From positions 186,001 through 250,000 of the forward strand of contig CALAJH010000001.1 in assembly GCA_937922655.1 (NCBI GenBank): DNA of 64,000 nucleotides. The letters are read 5' to 3'. Made by a program: the position numbers and the translations under genes. Below are positions 1-8,800 of this stretch, piece by piece. Below the pieces are notes generated by a model that worked only from the letters and a program-made list of their open reading frames with translations, had not been told where the DNA came from and searched no databases. How positions within the stretch are numbered: position 1 is the first letter of the stretch; the number at the start of each line of letters is the position of its first letter. The DNA is from an uncultured Bacteroidia bacterium. GTDB taxonomy: Bacteria; Bacteroidota; Bacteroidia; J057; CALAJH01.

Positions 1-197
1 CGCTCAAAATCGAGAAATATGTCGTCGTCGTTTTTTCCGTTCAGCGACTCGAAATTAATATCGCCGGACGCGACGGCTTTTTTACCGACTTCGATAATCA
101 CATCGCGGTCGCAATAAAGCAAAACCTCTTTTCCTTCGTTTTCACGGTTGAAGTAATGCCGAAAAAGGACGTTGCACCAGTCTTGATTGGAGGGCAT
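1..197 (-). CDS. Hypothetical protein, N-terminal fragment (runs off the left edge)
   Basis: An open frame runs leftward from ATG at 197 to the window edge, giving 65 visible residues that begin MPSNQDWCNV and include an acidic patch NGKNDDD. No stop codon occurs, so the C-terminus lies outside. I do not recognise the family. A TAAATTTG element (RC of 220-227) sits about 25 bases upstream and fits a Bacteroidota -7 box, which supports a real start here. It faces away from the hairpin-rich region at 281-508. Confidence 0.5.
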   Translation of the reverse strand, partial: MPSNQDWCNVLFRHYFNRENEGKEVLLYCDRDVIIEVGKKAVASGDINFESLNGKNDDDIFLDFE

Positions 198-280
198 GGC
201 GTTTATTGTCTAGCATTGCAAATTTAAATCTTTTGACTTTGTGCGATGTTTGAAACATGTGGATAAGTACGATTTTTTTA

Positions 281-508
281 CCCCGAATTCGTTGGTAAAA
301 TACGAAATTAACGAGAAAACATCGGGGCGAATGCGAAATCGCGTAAGACGAGACGAGCGTCGTTTGACCTATCTCGTTTTACGACGCGTTTTATGAAGAG
401 CCCGGTCTTTTGCACATAAAACGCGTCGCCCGTAACCGGAGCATCGCATTTTTTAGTTGCGTTCAAATCTTCAAAAGGCGTTATAATTCTGCTCAAACCG
501 CCTTTTTT
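281..508 (+). ncRNA. Candidate structured non-coding RNA ending in an intrinsic terminator
   Basis: The 369 bases between the left-edge gene and the reductase hold no convincing ORF but a run of nested and adjacent inverted repeats. These are CCCCGA (281-286)/TCGGGG (322-327) with an inner TTCGTT/AACGA pairing; GCGA-AA-TCGC (333-342); GTAAGACGAG (343-352)/CTCGTTTTAC (373-382, one mismatch); and a perfect 14-base pair of arms at 382-395/415-428 around a 19-base loop. A terminator follows at 473-508. The stems abut almost without gaps, as in a folded RNA. I see none of the signature motifs I know for RNase P RNA, SRP RNA or tmRNA. Orientation is set by the T-run of the terminator. No clear promoter was found, so this could also be a structured leader or a DNA element. 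Confidence 0.4.
473..508 (+). terminator. Rho-independent terminator closing the structured region
   Basis: AAAAGGCG (473-480) pairs perfectly with CGCCTTTT (499-506) across an 18-base loop, and six T residues run 503-508. The T-run follows the stem only on the + strand, so it ends rightward transcription coming from the hairpin array and separates it from the reductase gene starting at 567. Confidence 0.6.
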
Positions 509-566
509 CTCCCGCGTAAATGTATAATTAACATAAGTTTTTTTTCTTTGAGAAAAATATGCCCTG

Positions 567-1160
567 ATGTCTTCCAACGAAAAGAAAATCTTGGTTCTGG
601 ACGGAAATCCCAAAACAACGAGTCTGAGCCATTCGATAAGCGAGGCGATAGTCGAAGCGCAAAACAACGTCGGTCGCAAAGTCGAATATTTGCGTCTGAG
701 TGAACTGAATTTCGACCCGAATTTAATCGGCGGTTATCAATACGAGTCGGTGCAACCGTTCGAGCCGGATTTGGAACGGGTTCGTCGAGCGGTTTCGGAT
801 TGCAACGTCTTGGTCATCGTTTACCCGACGTGGTGGGGCGGCATGCCCGCCAAACTCAAAGGCCTTTTCGACCGCGCGTTCACCAGCGGCTTTGCCTACA
901 AATACCACAAAAAAGGGCCGTTTTGGGACAAACTGCTTCAAGGACGAAGCGCCTACGTTGTTACAACGATGGACGCGCCCGGTTGGTGGTATTGGCTTTA
1001 CTACCACAACAGCAGCTTACTCCAATTCCGAAAGCCAATATTGTGGTTTTGTGGCTTTTCACCCATAAAAACAAAAATTATCGACAAAGTACGCTTCCGA
1101 ACGCGTGAAGATTTGGCCGAAAAAATTAAGGCCGTGGCCCAAGCGTCGCTTAAAATTTAA
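567..1160 (+). CDS. NAD(P)H-dependent oxidoreductase, flavodoxin-like fold (KefF/NQO family)
   Basis: This is a 197-residue cytosolic protein of the Flavodoxin_2 family, which uses FMN or FAD and NAD(P)H to reduce quinones or similar acceptors. The N-terminus ILVLDGNPKTTSLSHSI (about 8-24) is the phosphate-binding loop of the flavodoxin fold. YPTWWGGMPAKLKGLFDR (86-103) is the hallmark segment, and GWWYWLYY further on matches the substrate-side loop. Length is normal for the family. ATG at 567 is the only sensible start. It converges on the reverse transcriptase and the small ORF fragment at 1157-1352. The physiological substrate cannot be told. Confidence 0.85.
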   Translation: MSSNEKKILVLDGNPKTTSLSHSISEAIVEAQNNVGRKVEYLRLSELNFDPNLIGGYQYESVQPFEPDLERVRRAVSDCNVLVIVYPTWWGGMPAKLKGLFDRAFTSGFAYKYHKKGPFWDKLLQGRSAYVVTTMDAPGWWYWLYYHNSSLLQFRKPILWFCGFSPIKTKIIDKVRFRTREDLAEKIKAVAQASLKI

Positions 1161-1352
1161 TATTCGGGCCGAAAGTACAACGATTGTTGCGCGACCGGTT
1201 TGCCGTCCTGTAATTTAAAATTCGCACGTATGCGTCGTGAAAATCGCGGCGTGAAACCGGCAACGATAAAATCCATATCGACTCGAGAAAACAAAGTCTT
1301 TAAAGGGAATGGTTTGGGTCCATGCCGATTTTTCACCGTTACCCGTCGTACC
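1157..1352 (-). pseudogene. Possible gene remnant downstream of the reverse transcriptase (SnoaL/NTF2-like C-terminus?)
   Basis: Past the RT stop codon, a different frame stays open for about 64 codons to TAA at 1157-1159. Its end, including RIRANFKLQDGKPVAQQSLY, reads like real protein and recalls the last strands of SnoaL/NTF2-like proteins, which often have an ARFxFxDGKI segment. There is no ATG at a sensible place other than an internal one near 1273, and the frame continues into the RT gene where it is a shadow. It may be a truncated remnant or noncoding. The family resemblance is weak. Confidence 0.2.
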
Positions 1353-2915
1353 CTATGATTTCTTAGGTTTGGGCGCCACGATGATTCCATGGCTTGCAAG
1401 TTCTTGATTAAGTTTTTGGTCGAGTATTTTCGCCGCATTCCTAAACTGTTTTTTAATTTTAGGGGGTAGATTGGGGTCGTAAGGATTCATGATTTTGGTG
1501 GCTTTTTTGACGTAGTCGGCAAAGTTGAACTTTCTTTTTTTCTTCGAAGGCAAAGTCGGCGCCGTTTTGCTTGCGGCGTCGGGGGAGGGACCGGCGCTTT
1601 CCGAGGAAAATTTGCTTTTTGCCTTGGGGTGGGCAACAACGAAACGACGCAACAGCCCGCGTCGAAACAACCTGTATTCATGATAGGGTATGGTAACGGT
1701 TGCGCTTTTGACGCGCACGACGAACTTCATGCGTTCAAGTTTTTCGTTGGCCAACTCTTCCTCCAACGCCTTGAGGATTCTTTGTCTTAATGCATAGACG
1801 GCCTTTTCGACGCTTTTTTTCATTTTTCGTTGCAGGCGGGCGAGCGTCGAATCCCGCAGGCGTATGTCTTTGCCGTCGAAAAGAAAACCGAGGTATTGGA
1901 TGTCGCTTTTTCGGCGCTTGGGTGGATTCTCCGTGATTTTGGCTATCGAAACGCCGTCTTCGTTTTTTTTGCAATAAAATCGTTCGCTTTTGGAGTCGTT
2001 GATTTCCAAACAAATCTTGGCCAGTTCGTTTTTTACGGCTTGTTGTACGGACCGCGCCCTGTTTTTGGGAACAACGAGCAAAATATCGTCGCAGTAGCGG
2101 CGATAAATCCCTGATTTGCCGACGGCCGACAACATCTTTTCGTCAAAATCCATCATATAAACGTTGGAAAGAACGGTGGAAATGGACGCTCCCTGAGCAA
2201 TGCCTTTGAAAGTGTTTTTGTGAATGGTAATTTTGCCTACCTCCGCCAAGAATTTGAGTTTTTGGGGCGTGCAGTAAATTTTGCGTTTTTTGTTGGCGGA
2301 CGCGTCGGGGTCGTCGTTGGCAATCGTATCCAAAGTTTGCGTCAGTTCCGTTTTGTCCACGCACTTGTATTGGGTCAACGAGCGAAAAACGTTGTAATAA
2401 TCTTCGGGAAGCTCGTCGGAGCGCAAAAGTTTTTTGAGCGCCGCCTTGAGCGTTTTGTGGTCGAGCGAATCGAAAAAAGAACGGACGTCGAAAGTGAACA
2501 CCACGCATTCGTTACGATTTTTGATGAGTTCGAACGCTTCTTTGGCATGTTGAATATGGTCTTTGGACGGCTTGAACGACCGAAAAGCCAACACCGCTTG
2601 CGACATGCGGGGGTTTTCGGCAAGCGTACGTTCGTATTTATCCAAAATCAATTTGAAGTAATAGGCGTAAACCAAGGCATCGACATGGCCCGGATAAGCG
2701 ATGGGGCGTTCTTTACAAACGAATTCCCATTGCCCGTTCTCGGCTTTTTTGCGCTTTTTTTTAACTTTTATTTCGCGGATAAAAGGTAGAAACTTGTGTT
2801 TTGCCACCCATTTCGGGTCGTCTATCGCGTGACGGCTTTCCGATGCTCGAAAGCGACGGTCGAAATGCAAATACGGCGGGCAATGAAATTCCGCCAAAAA
2901 ATCTTCGCGTTTCAT
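1353..2915 (-). CDS. Stand-alone reverse transcriptase, antiviral Abi/UG type (possibly DRT2-like)
   Basis: From ATG at 2915 this encodes 520 residues. Motifs in order are: KERPIAYPGHVDALVY (about 68-83) and AVLAFRS before the palm; FTFDVRSFFDSLDH (140-153, first catalytic Asp); a charged insertion near 200-215; GIAQGASISTVLSNVYMMDF (238-257); RRYCDDILLVVP (272-283, catalytic YCDD); and QYLGFLFDG (340-348). A Lys/Ser-rich linker and a basic helical tail with NFADYVKKATKIM follow. No maturase X or HNH domain is present, so it is not a group II intron protein. The motif wording resembles bacterial defence RTs such as DRT2; that subgroup is inference. A longer frame opens at 3026, but the -7 box at 3024-3031 argues for the 2915 start. 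The 5' leader is only about 100 bases. Confidence 0.8.
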   Translation of the reverse strand: MKREDFLAEFHCPPYLHFDRRFRASESRHAIDDPKWVAKHKFLPFIREIKVKKKRKKAENGQWEFVCKERPIAYPGHVDALVYAYYFKLILDKYERTLAENPRMSQAVLAFRSFKPSKDHIQHAKEAFELIKNRNECVVFTFDVRSFFDSLDHKTLKAALKKLLRSDELPEDYYNVFRSLTQYKCVDKTELTQTLDTIANDDPDASANKKRKIYCTPQKLKFLAEVGKITIHKNTFKGIAQGASISTVLSNVYMMDFDEKMLSAVGKSGIYRRYCDDILLVVPKNRARSVQQAVKNELAKICLEINDSKSERFYCKKNEDGVSIAKITENPPKRRKSDIQYLGFLFDGKDIRLRDSTLARLQRKMKKSVEKAVYALRQRILKALEEELANEKLERMKFVVRVKSATVTIPYHEYRLFRRGLLRRFVVAHPKAKSKFSSESAGPSPDAASKTAPTLPSKKKRKFNFADYVKKATKIMNPYDPNLPPKIKKQFRNAAKILDQKLNQELASHGIIVAPKPKKS

Positions 2916-3023
2916 GCATTGTATCGTAAAAAGTGAATCAGTCGTATCGAATTCGTTCGGAAATAAATCCGTTTTAGTATGGAAAAAGTAGTGTTTTGGT
3001 TGGCGGGTTTCCAATACCCCCTC

Positions 3024-3031
3024 CAAATTTA
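3024..3031 (-). promoter_or_regulatory. Bacteroidota -7 element for the reverse transcriptase
   Basis: Read on the - strand this is TAAATTTG, a perfect TAnnTTTG. Transcription would begin near 3017, leaving a leader of roughly 100 bases before the RT ATG at 2915. No good -33 TTG was seen at the usual spacing. It lies 13 bases from the oppositely directed box at 3045-3052. Confidence 0.45.
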
Positions 3032-3044
3032 GCCAAAGTATTTT

Positions 3045-3052
3045 TAAATTTG
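3045..3052 (+). promoter_or_regulatory. Bacteroidota -7 element for the tlpA-ndh-folA operon
   Basis: TAAATTTG is a perfect TAnnTTTG. A start site near 3059 leaves about 55 bases before the tlpA ATG at 3114, which supports that start over the in-frame one at 3054. The -33 element is not obvious. Confidence 0.45.
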
Positions 3053-3113
3053 CGTGGCTTTAATAAAAAATAATCGGCACGAAATTTGTCCAATTTGCGA
3101 AAAACCGAATATA

Positions 3114-3602
3114 ATGGCAATCCAAACAATTTTTTCAATTCTTACGGCGTTTATGACGGCAACGGGCATCGCGAACGCGCAAGAGGTAAAAAAAATCAAA
3201 ATCGACCCGCTCTTGGAGCGTTTGGCCAAAACCGACGGGAAAACGCTCGTCGTCAATTTTTGGGCGACGTGGTGCAAGCCCTGCGTCAAAGAGCTTCCTT
3301 ATTTTGAACAACTCAACGCCGACTACGCCGACAAAAACGTCCGTGTTCTTTTGGTTTCTTTGGATTTTCCCGAGGACTACGAGGGCAAGCTCAAAACCTT
3401 TGTCAAATCGAAAAATTTGCGTTCCGAACTCTTTTGGCTCGACGAACCCAATCCCAACGATTGGATAAACAAAATCGAACCGACGTGGCAAGGCGCCATT
3501 CCCGCCACCCTGATTGTCAAAAAAGACGGTAAATTCGCACAATTTCATTCCGGAGAGTTCGATTACGCGTCGTTGAAAGCGTTCGTCGAAAAGCATTTAT
3601 GA
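3114..3602 (+). CDS. TlpA/ResA-like thioredoxin-fold protein, exported
   Basis: This 162-residue protein has a signal peptide (residues 1-22, ending GIANAQ) followed by a thioredoxin fold with WATWCKPC (50-57). The CxxC is the redox-active pair used by TlpA/ResA proteins for periplasmic thiol-disulfide exchange. The segment AIPATLIV carries the cis-Pro of the fold. An in-frame upstream start at 3054 would bury the signal peptide behind 20 odd residues, so ATG 3114 is preferred. The stop overlaps the ATG of the NDH-2 gene by four bases, indicating translational coupling. The partner protein is unknown. Confidence 0.85.
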   Translation: MAIQTIFSILTAFMTATGIANAQEVKKIKIDPLLERLAKTDGKTLVVNFWATWCKPCVKELPYFEQLNADYADKNVRVLLVSLDFPEDYEGKLKTFVKSKNLRSELFWLDEPNPNDWINKIEPTWQGAIPATLIVKKDGKFAQFHSGEFDYASLKAFVEKHL

Positions 3603-4882
3603 AACGCGCCCGGGTCGTGGTGGTCGGCGGCGGCTTTGCCGGTCTGACGCTCGTCCAAAAACTTAAAGACGCACCCGTGGACATAGTCTTGGTGGACAAA
3701 TCCAACCATCATCTTTTTCAACCGTTGTTGTATCAAGTGGCGGTGGCGGCCTTGTCGCCGGGAGACGTGGCCACGCCTTTGCGTACCATATTTCGTCGCC
3801 AAAACAACGTCGAAATTCGTTTGGACGAGGTTGTAGCCGTGGACAGAAGCCGGCGCGAGGTGCATTTGCGCAGTCGCGAAACGCTTGGCTATGATTGGCT
3901 GGTTATGGCGCCGGGTAACGAGCCGAGTTATTTCGGCAACGACCATTGGCGTGAAATGGCTCCGGGTCTCAAAACCATCGAGGACGCCCTCACCCTGCGA
4001 GAAAAGCAAATCCTTGCGTTGGAAATGGCCTTGTGCGTTTCCGACCCCCACGAACGCAAGCGCTTGCTGACGACCGTCGTCGTCGGCGGCGGGCCTACGG
4101 GCGTCGAAATGGCCGGTTCTTTGGCTGAAATCGCCCGAAAAAACGTTGAAAAGGATTTTCGCGGCATTCGCGCCGAAGAAATACGGGTCGTGCTCATAGA
4201 CGGCGGCGAACGTTTGTTGGCCGGTTTTCCCGAAGAACTTTCCATGCGCACCCTGGAGGATTTGCGCGAGTTGGGAGTGGAAGTGCGACTTAATACCCGC
4301 GTCGATAAAATCGACGAAGATTCGGTGTGGGCCGGCGGAGAACAAATCGCCGCCGGAAACGTCGTTTGGGCCGCCGGCAACATCGCCGCCCCCGTGCTCA
4401 AAACCCTCGATTGCGAACTCGACCGTGTCGGCCGGGTCAAAGTGGAAAAAGACCTGAGCATCCCCGGCGACGGGCGCGTTTTCGTTCTCGGCGACGCCAT
4501 GTGCCTCGAAACCGAAAACGGTACGCTTCCCGGCGTGGCGCAGGTCGCCATGCAATCCGGCGCTTACGTCGCCGAAATCATCAAGGACAACATTCCCGGC
4601 GACCGTAGAAAACCCTTCAAATATTTCGACAAAGGCTCGATGGCCACCATCGGGCGGGCAAGGGCCGTCGCACACATCGGAAAACTCAAAATCGGCGGCT
4701 TTTTTGCATGGGCGATATGGGCCTTGATTCACGTCGCCTTTTTGATACAGTTTCGAAGTCGGGTTCGCGTCATGCTCGAATGGATGTGGTATTACCTGAC
4801 CTTTTCCCCCGGCGCCCGATTGCTTTATCGTTACAGAATTTTTCGGGAACGAAAAAGGCGCGTTCCAAACGGGTCAATATGA
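3599..4882 (+). CDS. ndh: Type II NADH:quinone oxidoreductase (NDH-2)
   Basis: A 427-residue FAD-dependent enzyme that oxidises NADH and passes electrons to quinone at the inner face of the membrane without pumping protons. The FAD-binding loop VVVGGGFAGLTLV lies at residues 5-17, the NAD-binding loop VVVGGGPTGVEMAG near 159-172, and the second FAD motif GRVFVLGDA near 292-300. A hydrophobic stretch IGGFFAWAIWALIHVAFLIQF near 365-385 and a basic tail fit membrane attachment as in other NDH-2 enzymes. The gene overlaps tlpA and folA by four bases on each side, so the three are one operon. Confidence 0.9.
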   Translation: MKRARVVVVGGGFAGLTLVQKLKDAPVDIVLVDKSNHHLFQPLLYQVAVAALSPGDVATPLRTIFRRQNNVEIRLDEVVAVDRSRREVHLRSRETLGYDWLVMAPGNEPSYFGNDHWREMAPGLKTIEDALTLREKQILALEMALCVSDPHERKRLLTTVVVGGGPTGVEMAGSLAEIARKNVEKDFRGIRAEEIRVVLIDGGERLLAGFPEELSMRTLEDLRELGVEVRLNTRVDKIDEDSVWAGGEQIAAGNVVWAAGNIAAPVLKTLDCELDRVGRVKVEKDLSIPGDGRVFVLGDAMCLETENGTLPGVAQVAMQSGAYVAEIIKDNIPGDRRKPFKYFDKGSMATIGRARAVAHIGKLKIGGFFAWAIWALIHVAFLIQFRSRVRVMLEWMWYYLTFSPGARLLYRYRIFRERKRRVPNGSI

Positions 4883-5328
4883 CCACCCTTGTCGCCGCAG
4901 TCTCCGAAAACGGCGTCATCGGACGCAACGGAACGCTGCCGTGGCGCATCCCCGAAGAGTCGCGCTTGTTTCGACGACTGACTTGGGGCGGCACGCTGGT
5001 CGTCGGCAAAAAAACTTTTGAATCTTCGGGTTTTCCCTTGCCCGGACGCAGGCACATCGTCGTCAGCCGCAAAAACGAATTTACTCTCAACGGGAACGAA
5101 AACGTTTTTGTGATTGGCGGCGCGGAAATTTACCGTTTGTTTTGGCCGAAAATCAACGCCGTCTATTTGTCCCTGATTCACGCGGAATACGACGGGGACG
5201 TGCGCTTGCCCGACGAAATATTTACCCTCGCTTCAAAAAAAAATCCGAAATTTTCGCTTGTCGAGCGGCGGTTTTATGCCGCCTTGCCCGTTCCGTTTAC
5301 TTTTTTTCGCTTTCGGCGGAACGAGTAA
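4879..5328 (+). CDS. folA: Dihydrofolate reductase
   Basis: Starting at ATG 4879, which overlaps the ndh stop as ATGA, this gives 149 residues, slightly short for DHFR (about 160). GVIGRNGTLPWRIPEES (about 12-28) is the folate/NADPH-binding N-terminus with the catalytic acidic residue region, VVGKKTFES is the cofactor phosphate loop, and VIGGAEIY is the conserved C-terminal NADPH motif. The frame is open upstream to 4708, but that part only shadows ndh. No thyA is adjacent. The 3' end overlaps the convergent queF gene by 32 bases. Confidence 0.9.
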   Translation: MTTLVAAVSENGVIGRNGTLPWRIPEESRLFRRLTWGGTLVVGKKTFESSGFPLPGRRHIVVSRKNEFTLNGNENVFVIGGAEIYRLFWPKINAVYLSLIHAEYDGDVRLPDEIFTLASKKNPKFSLVERRFYAALPVPFTFFRFRRNE

Positions 5329-5719
5329 CAACGGGACTTTCGGCCACGGTCGTAACGTCGAAACCGCCCCGGGTGTTGTAGCGCATCGTCAATTTGAGGC
5401 GTTTGGGCTTCAAAAGACGCATGAGCTGGTCAAATATCACGTCGGTAACGGGTTCTTGGAATATTGCGTCGTCGCGAAAGGAAAACAAATAATATTTGAG
5501 GGCTTTGAGTTCGACGCACAGTCGGTCGGGTACGTATTCGATGACGAGTTTGGCGACGTCGGGAAGGCCCGTTCCCGGGCAGACGGCGGAAAATTCCGAT
5601 GTTTCGATGATTATCGTTTGGTCGTGGCGGTTTTGTAGTTCGAACGTTTTCAGAATTTGAAACTTGGATTCCAAATCAAGGTTGGAACGGGTGTCGGCAA
5701 TGATAATTTCGCGGCTCAT
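5297..5719 (-). CDS. queF: NADPH-dependent 7-cyano-7-deazaguanine (preQ0) reductase
   Basis: A 140-residue type I (unimodular) QueF that reduces preQ0 to preQ1 in queuosine synthesis. AVCPGTGLPD (45-54) holds the catalytic Cys47 and Asp54, and CVELKALKYYLFSFRD (68-83) is the QueF motif that binds NADPH. The following FQE replaces the FHE common in the Bacillus enzyme. The frame stays open upstream to 6859, but only as an antisense shadow of the helicase gene, so ATG 5719 is the start. Its end overlaps folA tail to tail. Confidence 0.9.
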   Translation of the reverse strand: MSREIIIADTRSNLDLESKFQILKTFELQNRHDQTIIIETSEFSAVCPGTGLPDVAKLVIEYVPDRLCVELKALKYYLFSFRDDAIFQEPVTDVIFDQLMRLLKPKRLKLTMRYNTRGGFDVTTVAESPVVTRSAESEKK

Positions 5720-5848
5720 TGTTTGTAGGTCGGACTCGTAAAACGACTTGCAAGATAAAATAAGTTCCCGAAGACGGGTCGGTTTTAAGAAAAAGCGTAA
5801 TGGCTGTAAAAGTTTGTAACGTTGTGGGCAAAAGGTTAATTTAGGGGC

Positions 5849-8800
5849 GTGAACCCGGAAACGTTGGCATGGGAATGGGTGCGCGGCCGCGAGGAGAATT
5901 ATGGTCCGCACGAATGGTTGGATTTGCTCAAACGCGCCTTGGAGTCGGCGTGCGCCGAGGCCATTGCCTTTTTGCCGGACGCCTACGCCCACGCCGCCTT
6001 TCTCAAACGCACCGGACGTTTTCGGCCCGAGTTCGTTTCGTTGATTTACGCAACGCTCGCACGGCTCCACGACGCGGTGGCACCCGACTTTTTTTCCACG
6101 CCGGCGCCGCAAATCCCCGACGCCGTCGGTGAAATTGTTTTGACACTCGGCGGCACGGAGGCACGACGGGTCTACGAACAAACCCAAACGTTTCCCAACG
6201 AACCTTATTCCCTGCTCCCACCCCGCCCCCTCCAAGCCGACCTCCGCAAACTCGATTTGACGATTGAAACCGTCGAAAACAGCCAAGTTTCGGGTACCGA
6301 CCGTTTCGGCAACGACGTCGTCGTAAGCTTTGACCATCCGGTTTGTCTTTCGGGAAGAAACGTCGAATATTGGTTCCGGCCGGGCAGCCGCGTGCTTTTC
6401 CACAAACTCGAATTCATCGACGCGTACGCCTTCCGAACGGGAGAGGATACGCTTTTCGTTCTCGAACCCGACTATCTTGTCAATGTAACGGACATGGCGG
6501 AGGCGGCGGCGCAAAACCCCGCCGCCGATATGCTCAGACGGTTTTACAACCTCGAACCGCCGCAGCGTTCGAGGCTCGTCGGCTCGATGATTAACGCCAT
6601 GTTGGACGAATGGCTCTGCCGCCCCGACGCCGATGTTTCCGACGTCGTTGCAAGCGTCAATCGTCAATACGCCTTTGCTTTGGCCTACGTTCAACTCAAC
6701 GGCGGTACGGGCGGCGACTTCGCCCAAACCCTCAAAGACGTCAACGACGCGCTCTATCAACAAAGCGCCACTTTGCACGCTTTGGCCCGACGGCTGCACT
6801 CTCAAAATTACCGAATATGGCTCGAACCGAGCTTCATTTCCCCGCAATTCGGCTTGCAAGGACGCATGGACGTGCTATTGACCGAGGACGAGCGCCCCGA
6901 ATTTAAAACCATCATCGAACTCAAATCCGGCAAACCGCCCAAACCCGAAATCGAACACGTCCGTGCCGAACACCACTACCAATTGACGGGCTACGACCTG
7001 CAACTGGACGACGGACGGCGCGTGGGCAATTCTTGTGTTTTTTATTCCCGAGAACCCGATTTGGGACGGGCGACGCGTACCGTAAACTCGAAAACAAGCG
7101 TTAAACGCGCCGTACTGGCCGGAAGAAACCGTCTGGTGCGTTCCGAATTTCGTTTGTGCGACGACGACTACGCCGAACTCGAATCGGCCCGCGAATCCAT
7201 CCCCCTCGAAGTACCGAAATACCAAGAAACCGACGCCGCAGCTTTCCATCAAACGCTGACGGGCTTGTCGGAATGGGAACTGGCGTATTTTTACGCGTTT
7301 ACGGGCTTTATAGCCCGAGAACACCGCCACGCCAAAATCGGCGTCCAACGCGACGGCGGCGAAGGACAGGCCGGACTCTGGCGCAAAACCCTGCCCCAAA
7401 AATGCGCCGATTTTTCCGCCCTCGCCCAACTCGAAATCGATTTTTCCCGCTCCAATCCCGAACGTTCGCATTATTGTTTGCTCCGAAAAACGGAAACGGC
7501 GCGTTTGCCCGCCGCCTTTCGCGCCGACGACGCCGTCGTCGTTTACGAACAAAGCGCCGGCCCCGTGGGCGCACAACTGCTCAAAGCCACCCTCCTCGAA
7601 ATCGACGACCAAACCGTCGTCGTCGCTTTACGCAACAAACAGTTCGACTCCCATTACCTCGCCTCGGGGCGTTATTGGGTCATGGAACACGATTTCATGG
7701 AAAAAAACGACCGCGCGCTTTACCAAAGTTTGTTTCGTTGGGCGCACGACGGCAACGCATACAAGCGTCGGGTGTTTTTGGGTTTGGAACGCCCGCGTTT
7801 TGCCGACCCAAACGCCGCGCCGCCGCCTTACCTCAAACGCCCCGAACAAATCGCGCTGTTTCGCCGGGCGTTGGCGGCCAAAGACTATTTCTTGGTGCAA
7901 GGCCCTCCCGGAACGGGAAAAACCTCCCTCCTGCTCAAAGCGCTCGTCGATTATTTGTACCGAAACACCCAAGAAACAATCGCGCTCTTGGCTTACACCA
8001 ACCGCGCCGCCGACGAAATTTGCGAACAGCTTTTGGCCCTTGATTTGCCGTTTTACCGCCTCGGATTTTGCCGAATGGAGAACGTACCGACGGAAAAAAA
8101 ACTTTCCCGCACCTTGTCTCCCGAACAAATCCACGACTTTCTTTTGAACGTTCGGGTCGTAGTTTCGACCGTCGCTTCGTTCGCCGGCAAACTCAACGAC
8201 TGGAGCTTTAAAAAATTTCATACGGCGATAATCGACGAGGCGTCGCAACTTTTGGAACCGCATTTGTGCGGGGCGCTCACCCGTTTTGAAAGGTTCGTTT
8301 TAATCGGCGACGAAAAGCAGTTGCCCGCCGTCGTCGCCCAACCCGAATCGGGAAGAAAACCTCCCGAGGCTCTGGAAAAAGCTTTGAGCGCGGCGGGAAT
8401 CCGGGATTTGGGCCGGGCGGTCTTCGACAGGATTTTGGCGCGTTGCCGCGAAAACGGCTGGCACGAGGCTTACGGAATGCTTACCGCCCAAGGACGTATG
8501 CATGAAGAGATCGCCCGTTTTGTGGGCAAAAGGTATTACGACGGACGTTTGGAAGTCGTTTCCGAACGGCAAACCCAAACGTTCGCCGCTCATGCCCCCG
8601 ATTCTTCCCTGAGCCGTTCGCGGGTAACGTTTATCCACGTCCCCTCGGAAAAAACGCATAAAATCAACCGAAAAGAAGCGGAGCTGGCGGCAAAAATCGC
8701 CGGAAAAATCCGGGGCCAAGTAGGAATCATTTCGCCGTTTCGGGCGCAAATCGCGGAAATCGTTCGCCGCCTCGACCCCGAAATTCGCCCGCAGGTAACG

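Noticed and set aside
1353-3026. Group II intron or retron
   Set aside because: No maturase or HNH domain and no intron RNA domain V were seen; no msr-msd-like repeat pair flanks the RT.
5720-6859. N-terminal extension of queF to 520 residues
   Set aside because: The extra part overlaps the helicase gene antisense; a unimodular QueF ends up at a normal 140 residues from ATG 5719.
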